Of a DNA stretch of 64,000 nucleotides, positions 11,901 through 23,900 are shown piece after piece; within the stretch, counting starts at the first letter, position 1; every line of letters begins with the position of its first letter. Made by a program: the position numbers and the translations under genes. The stretch comes from Symbiodinium natans (Eukaryota > Sar > Dinophyceae > Suessiales > Symbiodiniaceae): positions 1 to 64,000 of the forward strand of contig CAJNDS010000122.1 in NCBI GenBank assembly GCA_905221605.1, written 5' to 3'. Below the pieces are notes generated by a model. The model worked only from the letters and a program-made list of their open reading frames with translations. It was not told the DNA's origin and did not search any database.

Positions 11901-14900
11901 GGGGCTCTCGCCACATACTCGTATAGGGCACCAAGATGTCAACGCTTCAAGGTTGCACTTCGCGTCCTGCCTGAAGCTGGAGATAGGACCCAGAACCCCC
12001 CTAAACCCTAAACCCTAAACCCTAAACCCTAAACCCTAAACCCCCCAAACCCGAAAACACCCTAAGCTTTACATGCGGGTTGGGACGGCCATCGGAAAAA
12101 TGGCCTTAGTCGCGACCGAGCAACGCAGCAACAGTCGCACGCCGCACGTAGACACTCGAGGTTGCAGCTGTTACACACCCCAGACTAAGGCTATTTTCAG
12201 AATATTCACAAGGGTTGCTATTATGTTTAATGTGCTTGAATAATGGTAAGTATGTCTGCGAACATGAACGCCCATCACACTTGACTGTGGGTTTAGGGTT
12301 CAGGGTCCTGCCGTGCTGCTGAAGGTCCAATGCAACAGGACGCCATGTTGGCCGCAGTGGCTGGCGTTCTGCCGGTCGAGGTCCAGGACCACTCTGCCAG
12401 TGAATGTTCTTATGGCTGTAATCATTTGTTTGATTTTTACGACTTTTTAATATGTTTAGTCTGTTTCGAATGTTCTTATGGCTGTAATCATTTGTTTGAT
12501 TTTTACGATTTCTAGTATGTTTAGTCTGTTTTGCTTTGTGGCTGTTAGGTTTTAGATGATTTCAGGTTTCGGAGTGTAGAGTTTGGGGCTTGCAGTCTTC
12601 ATCGCATGATCCTTCAACTCTTTCCCTAAACTCTAAGCCCTAAACCCTAAGCCTAAACCCTAAACCCTAACCCTAAACCCTAAACCCTAAACCCTAAACC
12701 CTAAACCCTAAACCCTAAGCCTAAACCCTAAACCCTAACCCCTAAACCCTAAACCCTAAACCCTAAACCCTAAGTCTAAACTCTCCTTGAAAGGGCATAA
12801 GAAGGCCTGGCAGGGTAGAAAGGTGCCGGCAGCTGCTTGGGCCGACGTAGTTTCAACAGCAAATCTTTGAGCCTGCTTGTGGGGGGGGGGGGGGTTAGGG
12901 TTTAGGGTTTAGGGGTTTAGGGTTTAGGGTTTAGGGTTTAGGGTTTAGGGTTTAGGGTTTAGGGTTTAGGGTTTAGGGTTTAGGGTTTAGGGTTTAGGGT
13001 TTAGGGTTTAGGGTTTAGGGTTTAGGGTTTAGGGCGGGCTTTAATCATTGGACGCCACCTCCAGCTTGCCAAGCTTCTGCAGTTTGGATGGGCTCCCCTA
13101 CAACCCCGCTCTAAACTACCCTCCCCTAGGTTCCCCCCATAATCAAGGCTACTTTGGGCCCTAAAGTGTCCTTTATTCAGAGTTTAGGGATTGTTAAGCC
13201 TAATTAAGGTTATTTTTAAGGGGGGAACCCACGGGTAGTATAGAGGGGGGTAGTAGGGGAGCCCATGAAGTTTGCCCTCCGTGCTGCCAGGACCGCTTCG
13301 CGCGGGCGCTGTTTCGAGCAACCAGGGGCACCATGTCTCCAACTCTCACATAGGGGGTCGGAATAATTACCACTAGTATTCCCCTATGGTCCCTTTGTAA
13401 TTCTGCTATAACAGCACCCAAAGCCCTATTATAACTATTATAACTATTCAGGCCCCTATATTAGGCTGCATGTAATCTGCTCAGGTCATTGCATTGAGAC
13501 AGTAGAACGACTACCCATTTCTGCCCTTCCCTTCGAGTGAGGACGCGCTGACCAGAGATCCAAATCCCACAAAAGTGCAGGATTCGGGCTGAAAGTTTGC
13601 AGGGGATCACCCCAGAAGAATATGTAGTGAGAGCCCTCCCTGAATACAACCCCTTTTGAACACCTGTGCAACAAAGGAGAAGATCCTATCAAGTCTTTGC
13701 CCGCACCTCTTGCATGCTTCATGAGTCTGCCAGCCCCGGCCAACTTGAAGTCACCCCCCAAACTTGCCCAAAGAACTCAGAGGTCTGGGGCTTAGGGTTT
13801 CACTCCTCTCGTGGCTTTCAAAGGTACTTGTCCCAGAACTTCATGGCTTAGAAACGTACTTGTTTCAGAAAAAAAGCCCTAACCCTTGAACCCTAAACCC
13901 CAATTCAGGGGACTTCCGAGGAAACGTTTTCACGCACTTCCAGCCGATTGCGGAGCCGGTGCCTGATGAGGCTGGGGGTCCGCCAATTGCGAAGTCAGTG
14001 CCGCGGCTTGATCAGGGTTTAGGGTTTAGGGTTTCGGGTTTAGGGTTTAGGGTTTTAGGGGTCTAGGGCTCGCGGGTACAGGGTTGAAGCACTCTAGGGG
14101 TGGGGTGTAGGTGCAGGGTTTAAGCACTCGGGGGGGGGGGGGGGGGATTAAGAGAATCAGTGGCCCCTGCATTGTCCCTTTTGAAGTCGCTTGTGCCAGT
14201 TATGGTTTGCTGGGATCCCTTGCTTCGCTTGCGCATCATACCCCTAAGGTTGTACCCCTGAAGGTTCCCCTTAAACAAATTAATAAAGGGGCCCCAAAAC
14301 TTAAGGGTACAGCCTTAAGGATCCCAGGTAGAACCCCTAGAGCTCAGGTGTTCGTCACCTACTTCCAAGATGCTGCGGAAGGGAGATCCGCAACGGCCAT
14401 GCGAGAGAGGATCGGCAAGATCTGCGACTCGGGCCATGCTTTGGAACTCCGGGGCTTGCGCCCCGAAGCCTGAACACAACCCCGGAAAATGAAGGGTTTA
14501 GGGTTGGGGGTTTAGGGTTTGTTTAGCACAAAGAGGTAAGTTAGATTTCCCGGGGTGCGTATTTAACAGGTTGTTTGATTTCGGGCCGGGCATGGGATGG
14601 GTTTAGGGTTGGGGGTTTAGGGTTTAGGGTTTAGGGTTTGGGGTTCATCCCTATAAAAGGACCCGCATACTGGGAAGCCAATAAAGGAGAGCCTGAAAGA
14701 GACCCTCTTGGGTGGGCTCGCGGGGAGTTGGTTGGGAATGGGGGCACGCCAACCCTAACCCCAAACCCCAAACCCCAAACCCCAAACCCCAAACCCCAAA
14801 CCCCGACCCCGAACCCGAACCCCGAACCCTAAACCCTAAACCCTAAACCCTAAACCCTAAACCCTAAACCCTAAACCCTAAACCCTAACCCCAAACCCCA

Positions 14901-17900
14901 AACCCTAAACCCTAAACCCTAAGTGTCGGAGAGCTCCAGGCTCCAGCTTCGCCGTGGCCCTCTACGCCTGGCCACGCAGCAGTGCGGCCGCAGAACAGCA
15001 GCTCTGGCGGCTGCAGGAGCAGATTCAGGCGGGGAGAGTTTAGGGTTTAGGGTTTAGGGTTGAGGGTTTAGGGTTTTAGGGTTGAGGATTTTAGGGTGCA
15101 GTCGCATTCCCGTCTTAGGCAGTTGCATAGCTCGGATTCCAAAAAAAGGGTTTAGGGTTTGGGCTTTGGGGTTTGGGCAGGTGTGGCAGTTAGTTTATTG
15201 CGAGGCCTCTCCTTCACCTTAAGCGGCGACCCTAAACCCTAAACCCTAAACCCTAAACCCTAAACCCTAAACCCTAAACCCTAAACCCTAAACCCTAAAC
15301 CCTAAACCCTAAACCCTAAACACTAAAACCCTAAACCCTAAACCCTAAACCCTAAACCCTAAACCCTAAACCCTAAACCCTAAACCCTAAACCCTAAACC
15401 CTAAACCCTAAACCCTAACCAACTTCAGCTGGACTCGGCCCCGAAAGTCGGGTTGGGCTGCTCGGCACAAAGAGTTGTGGGCCTTCAGACCACGAGCAGG
15501 GCCCTTATTCCCCTTTCTTTTAGGGTTTGGGTTCCCTTGTACGCGCCCTTAACCAAAAAAGAAGTACAAGCCTAGAAAGGGTTAAAGGGACATAAGGAGG
15601 GGCCCTTTTCAGAAACCTTTGGGGGTAATGTGGGGCATGCTTCGGTAGAAACTGTGTTTTTTTAACTGCTGTCCCTCCTTATATCCCTTAAGTGTGGGAA
15701 GCCGAAGGGCTTATAGGTTAAAGTTTGTAGGTTACAGCCCCCTAAAGATTGCACCCAGCCTAGGCGGCCCAGTCGACCTCGCATCCCGAAACCCAAAACC
15801 CTAAACTTAGGTCTTCGCATTCAGGATCCTTTTCTGAGGGTCATGGCCTCTTGCAGCAAAAAACTGAAACCCTAAACCCTAAACCCTAAACCCTAAACCC
15901 TAAACCCTAAACCCTAAACCCTAAACCCTAAACCCTAAACCCTAAACCCTAAACCCTATCAAGATGCTCGCGCGGGGGTCCGTGCTTCGATCGAAGCCCT
16001 AGATGGGCCCCTAAGCGCCTAAACAGTGGAAAGCTCCGCACTTAGGGTTTAGGGTTTTGGGTTTTGGGTTTAGGGTAAAAACTCATCCAACATCTAGAGA
16101 TGCCATCCTTAAACTAAGTCGGGTTTGCGGCTTTGGGCTGGTGTTTCGGGCCTAGGGCTTGCGCACAGGTGTGTTTCTGAGGGTTTAAAGAGCCTCTGCC
16201 CTTAAATCTTGCACTTAACTACCCTAAACCCTGAACCTGCTTTTGGCAACCCTAAACCCTAAACCCTAAACCCTAAACCCTAAACTCCAAACCGTCAGAC
16301 CGGTTCGGGAGGATCAGGAGCGACTTCTGCAGGAGCACGACAGCTTTCTGCGGGATGAGGTGCCTCAACCGTTTCGGGTTCAGGGTTTAGGGTTTAGGGT
16401 TTAGGGTTTAGGGTTTAGGGTTCAGGGTTTAGGGTTTAGGGTTTAGGGTTTAGGGTTTAGGGAAAAACCCTAAACCCTCAACCCATGCTTTGGGTGTTGG
16501 GTTTAGTAGAGTTCACGCTCGGGCATAAGGAACGCCTGAGATGGTGTCCCTAAACCCTAAACCCTAAACCCTAAACCCTAAACCCTAAACCCTAAACCCT
16601 GAGACGGGGCCCTTGGAGTTTCTGGGTGTTGTCTGGCTTCGGAAGGATGCCCCGGTCGAAAGCCTTCGCGGGTTTAGGGCTTAGGGCTTAGGGTTTGGGG
16701 TTTAGGGTTTGGGGTTTGGGGTTTAGGGTTTAGGGTCCTTGCCTGTTTATGGAAAGTGGGTTCTCCCGACCATCTGTCCTGTTGCCAGCGTCTGAAGGTG
16801 CAGCAAAGTTTGCGGTGGATAGACCCGAAACCCGAACCCTAAACCCCTGCAACTTCCGAACCCCAATACCCAAATACCCGAAAGCTTGCAAGACATGCCA
16901 AGACTTGATAATCTAAGACCTAGTAAACAAGAACTAAACTTACCTTACAACATCCTGAAGCCTTAACACGCTTTGTGAGGCCAGGGGCCTGCTCGAGCCG
17001 GCCCGCCAGGGCAGCAGCTCACTTCTGGAAGAGCCTTTTGCCGGCCCAAGGTTTAGGGTTTGCCTTCAGTTGCAGGCATTGCCCCACATGCCAAAGGGAT
17101 ACTGTTGGAGTTTGCGCAGCCACATGGGGATTATCTGAACTTGTTTTTTGCCCTTAGTCTTGCTGCTGCCGGTGCGTGTGTGCGTGTTTGGCACGGCCAC
17201 TCCACACCCCAAGCCCTGTGTCCGAGCCACTGCCCCCGGCGTAGTACCCTTGTGAGGGATCACAGCGGCAAGAGCTTCTGTTCCTGTGATGTGGGGCTGT
17301 CTTGCTAAATCCGAGCACCTGTTTTTTAATACCCCCACATTTAAAGAATTTGTTTTCGTCGAGAAGCCCGCCGGAAGACTACTTTCCATTCTGGGGGCTT
17401 TCGTATGGGCCAATACCACCACATTCAAGTAAATTCTTCTCGTTTGGGGGGGGGGGCGGGGTATTCTTTGTGAGCTGCAGTTTGCTTTGGTGAATCTACA
17501 CATCTTCAAAGTGAAAGCTTTAAAGAAGCCGAAGCTGTATTTTTCTAGCAGCTGAGGCCCTTCAGAAAGCTAAGATTTCTTATGTGATTGCTTACTGGAG
17601 GAGAGAAGTTTTCATTCTTTCCTGAGCTACCCCTTATGTGCTCTGCCCGGCAAAGACAGCATCACATATATAAAAGGGGGCCACAATTATGGCAGGCCCT
17701 GGCGAGGAGCCCTATTGTTTTCAATACATTCCTATTGTTTTTGATAGAGAATCAATACATTGCTGCCCTGGTCTTCTTATTGCGGCGCTCTGCCTTTCTT
17801 ATTGCGGTGGGGGGGGGGCCAATTAAACAGGTGCTCGGATTAAGGGAATCGAACCCTTACCCCATGGAGGTTCGGGTGGGGTGATTTTTTTCGGCTCGGA

Positions 17901-20900
17901 TTGAGGGGCTCGGAGCGCCGAAGAGATGCCGGGAGGGGACGTTTCCTTTGGCCGGGGTGCATCCCAGGCCGTCCACTCACTGATTCACTCACTCAACTCA
18001 CTCACACACTCGCTCACGGTTGAAGGCTTACTTAAGGAAAGCAGCCAGCCAGTGGTCGACGAGTCCCCTGTTTTTTGGGTTGCGAACAGGAGCAAGCACG
18101 CGGCACTCAGACAGTCTCGTGAGCGACGGGCGCACATGGATAGCCTACCTGTAAGACTAGTCGTTTCGAGGTGGAGTCCCTTCTCCAGGTCTTTCGGTTA
18201 AGGGCAGAGTACGAAGATCCTGCTTGTACTGATAGCCGAACACAACCCTAAACCCTAAATCCTAAAACAAAATCTTGTAGTAGACCTCAGGTGGCGGCTG
18301 TTCTGTGCAAAGGAGAAGGCCATCTATGCCATCTTGAACTGCTTCGAGGGAGCTCTGGGCGTTAGGTTTGGGTTTAGGGTTGAGGGTTTAGGGTGTATAG
18401 GGTTTAGGGTTTAGGTTTTAGGGGCTTCTTGCGATCCCTTATCGGGGCGACAGGGCCGAAAAGGTGACCTGAATGAAAGACGGAAGTCTGCGTGCTGAAT
18501 TCAGTATGAAGATCGAGTGGCGGGCATCCGAGGAAACAACAGCCTGCGGGCCAGCTGTTGGTATGCATCCAGAGAGGAAGACAGTATCCGATCTGTCCTT
18601 ATGCAGCTGATCTTGCTCTAGCTCCGATTTTGTCACAAGCTGTAGGGAGTTATTTGGATGTATTTATTTGCATCGTTCACAGAGACACTGCGTTGCGCTT
18701 GTTGCGTGAGGACTGGTCCGACGCCCACTATCGACTTCACAAGTGCCAGCGCCATGCTGATTCCTGACAGAGGCCACACAGGTAAGGCAGCCCCTACATA
18801 CAACAAGACCAATGCCCTAACTGCCATATTCCAAGATCTCGTCGACACGTACGGCGTACCACGCTACCGAGAAGCCAACCCTGCACTACTCACCGTTGTT
18901 ACCTTCCCATTCCTGTTCGGAGTGATGTATGGTGATGTCGGACATGGGTTGATGTTGCTATCGGCGGCATCATGGATATTCTACTCGGATGCTGCCCACA
19001 GATTCCCAGATCTTTTCCGAGCGAGATACCTGGTTCTGCTCATGGGGTTTTTCTCTGTGTACTGTGGCACCTGGAAGGCATCCAGCAAGTTTTTGGCTTT
19101 CCGCTGTCCCAGCTGATGGGTGCCGGCACAAGAAACAGGGGTAGCGGAAGAGGGAGCGAGGAGGCAGAGAGAGAGAGAGGGACAGACTCAGTCGCGCAAG
19201 TATCACGCTGACCTGGTTACCTTCTGGGGGTTCGCGCTCCCCTCAAGCCCCGTAGAAGAAGAAGGGCTGGGCGGTCCCTTCGGGGACTATGTGCAGAGGA
19301 AGGAAGGAAGGAAAAGAGGGAGCGAGAAACAAAGAAGTGAGGAACGATAGAACGAAAAAAACACATTCATGCAAACATAGCTAACGAAAACACAGAAGCA
19401 TAAGCACCGTGGAAGCAAAGAAAAGAACAGAGAAGTTGTCTCCACTCTTAGCTACAGCATGGAGGAAGAGCCCGGACAGGGCTCGGCGATTTTGGGGGGA
19501 ATCTGCCTAAACCCTAAACCCTAAACCCCAAACCCTAAACCCTAAACCCTTGGGAGCCAAAGTCAGAAAGAAGCAGAAACAAGAGCGGCACCACACGACG
19601 GTTTCGGGGGACAGGGGTGCTTCCGAGCCCACGGCTTCCCGTCATTATAGGGGCCTAGTGGGCCTTGGGTTTAGGGTTTAGGGGAAAGGGTTTAGGGTTT
19701 AGGGTTCAAAAGGCAGTTGGGAGGGGTGTTCGGGAACCTTGCCCCCGTGAACCCCCCTCCCTTAAGGACCCTGCCTAAAACTTCAGGTCTCTTGTACAAC
19801 GATTTCTTCAGCGTGGGCCTGTGCTTGTTTGAGTCTCGCTGGTGGACGCCGGAGGGAAGGCCAAAACCCTAAGCCTAAACCTTAGACCCCAAAGGCCCTG
19901 AACCCGAAACCCTAAACTCTAGACTCTAAACCCATCACTCCCGCATCTGCACCTCCGCATGGGATTGCCTTGAATCCTAAATACGTGGGGCAGCATTGGG
20001 GGTCTTTATTTTTAAGGGCACCCCTGAACATGCCATCATATACCTGCGACTACGGGTTTCGGGTTTGTAGGGTTCAGGGTTGAGGGTTTAGGGCCAGCGA
20101 ATCCTTACATCATGGCCATGACATGTGAGAGCGCCAGTGGACTGACGAGGCCTGGAACGGAGGTTAAGTCGGAGCCCTTGTTCGACACCCGGAACATGGG
20201 TGGCACCGGTCCGTATCCTTTCGGAGTGGATCCGGCCTGGCATGGGGCACAGATGCTTGGGTGCAAAGGGCAGTTCAAGTGCATTCCTCACTTGTGCAGC
20301 CCTCCAAGACTTCAAGACTTCAAGACCTTAAGCCGGGAGGAAGGATGTTCGTACGGCAACCCCAAGCCATCCAAGGAATGAGCTGGTTTACATGAACTCA
20401 CTGAAGATGAAGGTGTCAGTGCTGCTCGGCGTGGCGCAAATGATGGCAGGCTTATTTCTGCGCATGGGCAACGCGCTGCACAATCGATGCAAGATGGACT
20501 TCCTCTGCGAGTGCTTGCCCATGATGCTCTTCATGCTCGGCACCATGGATGCAGAATGATGGTTCGATGAAGGGCGTGCCAGGTTCAGAGGAACAAGCTT
20601 AACAACGGAGAAGAAGGCTTGGGGAACTTCAAGGTTGCCGTCCCAGCATAGGAATCTATTTACAGGCTTTAGGGTTTAGGGTTTCAGGTTTCGTGCAAAA
20701 GTCCCTTGAACTCTCTCTTGTGGTTCTGTGAACAAAGAAGGTCTGTAGGGGAAGGGGGGGTGCGCCTCTGCTCACACTGAGTTTCTGCCATGCTAAGGGG
20801 GTAGGGCCTTGGGACATCTTGTATATTCCCTTATTGGGTTTCAGAGGAGAATCTTCAGGTATACATTTCAGAGGGTCTTAAGGGTCTTCCCTCATTGGGT

Positions 20901-23900
20901 TTAAGAGGAGAATCTTCAGGAATACTTTCAGAGGGTCTTAAGGGTCTTCCCAGAATGTCACAGCAAGGGCTTTTTGGCTATATGGACTACATGATCTTGT
21001 ACAAGTGGGTGACGCCGATGGACCCCGCCCCAAGCATCATCAACTCCATGATTGCCATGGCCTCCTTCGCCGATGATCCGAACGGCATGTTCAGTGAGGC
21101 ATGGCCTACTGTGTACCGTGTGTTTTTGATGTCAATTCTTCTGCGCGATGGGATGAGCTGTGTTCGCTGCAGGCGATATCCCACAGGTTGATGATGATCT
21201 GTCTTCTCGCTATTCCGGCCATGCTGCCCCCTGGATCTGCAGGTGGTTGAGTGGCACATGTCTGCAGCACCCTGTGTTTGTCACTGCCATTTCTTTAAGG
21301 ATCCCAAAGCCTATCTACCAATGCAGCTTGGATATATGCCAAGGGTTCCATGTGCCTTACATGCCGAAACTGTGACTGCCTGAGGGCTCAAGCACAGACA
21401 GCGGCAAGAAGCGGCGGAGGAGCCCCAACAGCCGTTCTGACATTTTGTCTGCACATCTGAGCATCCTCAAACCTGAACTCTACTCTGCGACACCTCTAGC
21501 TGCCCTAAGAGTGCGCTAACAGCGTGTCCCAGCAAGAGTCGTCCAACTGCAGGCTTCAGGGCCTGCAGGTTTTAGGGCCTTTAGGTTCAGGGTCGTCTCA
21601 CAGGAAGGTCCAAGCCCTAGGGAGAACAGCTAACACTCTTGCTTGGAGGTTCATGGTGCTTATTAACCATGTATAACTGTACTTGTAGCCGTACTTGTAA
21701 CCATATTAGGGCACTTAAGGGGCCTATAGGTGGAACAACAGGAAAATCAGAAACTGGACCGCGAATCAGAAACTGCGCATCAGAAACTGCGCATCAGAAA
21801 CCAGCCACGCATCTGACACTCCGCATCAGAAACTGGCGCGCATCAGCAACTGCGCATCAGAAACTGCGCGCATCAGCAACTGCGCATCAGAAACCACTGC
21901 GCATCAGAAACCAGCACGAATCAGAAACTGCGCATCAGAAACCACCGCGAATCAGAACTGCAAACATGCGCATCAGAAACCCACGCGAATCAGAAACTGC
22001 GAGTCAGGTACTGCGCGTCTGAAACCCGCGCGAATCAGAAACTGCTTTTTCAGAAACCGGGTGGGCGGGGGGGTGGGGGGGGGGGGGGGAGTCGCGCCCA
22101 TGTCAGTGCTTTTCCAACGGGGGACGGAAACCGGGTGGGGGGGGGGGGGGGGGGGGGGTGGGGGGGTCGCGTGCAGGCGGCCAGCCCATGTCAGAAACTG
22201 CTTTTAAGAAACGGGGTGGGGATGTCAGAAACTGCTTTTCAGAAACGGGGGGGGGGGGGGCAGTCGCGTGCAGGCGGCCAGCCGATGTCAGAAACTGCTT
22301 TTCAGAAACGGGGTGGGGGGGGGGGGGGGCAGTCGCCCAGCCCATGTCAGAAATTGCTTTTCAGAAACGGGGTGGGGGGGGGGGCAGTCGCGTGCAGGCG
22401 GCCAGCCCATGTCTTCCGAATCAGGCGTTCACCAGTTTCCGAATCAGATGTTTGCCAGTTTCCGAATCAGCCGTTCACCAGTTTCCGAATCAGCCGTTTG
22501 CCAGTTTCCGAATCAGCCGTTCACCAGTTTCCGAATCAGCCGTTCGCTAGTTTCTGAAACATCTTTTTCCTGGTTTCCGAATTTCCCGTTTTCAGTTTCT
22601 GATTCAGCCGTCTGGGTTTCTGATTCAGCCGCCCTGGTTTCTGATTCAAGCTTGGTTTCTGATTTTCCCGTTTCGGTTTCTGATTCAGGTCTGGTTTCTG
22701 ATTCAACCGTTCTGGTTTCTGATTCAACCATTCTGGTTTCCGAAAATTCCGTCGACCTGGATGCCTTTAGGTGGGCCAGAAGTACAGTTATTATTGGTTA
22801 ACAAGCACCATGAACCTCCGAGTGCGCCCTTTTGGACCGGCCGTGCTGGGTAGGGGTCTGGGTTGTTTCAGCCTGGGGAGCTCGTGCTTTCTGGACCCGA
22901 CCTGTTTCCCTGCTGCCGGGTCGCTGGGCAGCTACTTCGGCGGGCGGCAAACCCATCCTTCACCCTCAAGCCATGTAAACTCGGAAAAACAAGCCATTAA
23001 ACCCCCCAAAACCCTAAACCCTTCATCCTTGAGCCATTAAAGTCCCGGAAAATGGCACCAATCCGGGCAGGAACAGTGCCGACGACCGGCCTTTGAGCTG
23101 CATCTAGGGCGAGTGCTGTGGCACCCCTGCCCCCCCAAATCCTAAATCCTGAACCCTGAACCCTGTTTAGGGTTTAGGGTTTAGGGTTTAGGGTTTAGGG
23201 TTTCCCCGATGTGCTTGGATTGGAATGGGGGTGCCCTTTACCCTGTTTTGGTTCTGGGTTCCCTTAAAGTTGACTTCATTGCTTGGGTCCCATCAGAAAG
23301 CAGGGGGTGCGTCGACTCAGCAGCCGAAAACCGCCCCGAAGCCCTGCACCCTTTTGACCTTGTACACCCCACGCCCTAAACCCTAATATTATTATTTCCA
23401 TTATTATTGTGTTTTTTTGTATTTTTGTATTTTCATTTTATAAAAGCATATATATATATATATTAGGAAATGACCTTTCTCGACTATGACTATCGTTATT
23501 ATTCTCATTATACATATATATATATATATATACATATGTATATAATTCTCCTTATACATATATATACATATGTATATATAGCCTTTCTCGAACCCAAGGC
23601 CGGTCTTCTGATCCTTGGCTCGCAAAGCCCTGCGCGGCACCTGAGGCTTTGGGCTGGTGGGTTTGGGGGTTTCTCGGGCTTCAGGGTTAAGGGTTTAGGG
23701 TTTAGGGTTTAGGGTTTAGGGTTTAGGGCCGTTTAGGGTTCAAGTCTTCGGCTTGCGTTCTACTTTACGTGAAAAGCCCCCCACTGAAGGTTTCGAGTTC
23801 GAAGTCGATTGCACTTGGGTGTCATAGTCGCGCCCTGCACCCTGCTGAAAACACTTAGGAGAGCGAAACCCTCAATGCTCTCAGGTCTTCATGGATTCGT

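Noticed and set aside
12640-15960. CRISPR-like array because of regularly repeated short units
   Set aside because: Units are head-to-tail heptamers without spacers, in introns of a eukaryotic gene.
17836-17870. tRNA T-arm-like sequence on the - strand (AAGGG TTCGATT CCCTT)
   Set aside because: The T-stem is perfect, but no matching acceptor, D-arm or anticodon arm is found within tRNA distance; treated as chance.
22103-22801. Long open frames on both strands
   Set aside because: They run through the satellite and poly-G blocks of the giant family A element; the repeat lacks stops in several frames.
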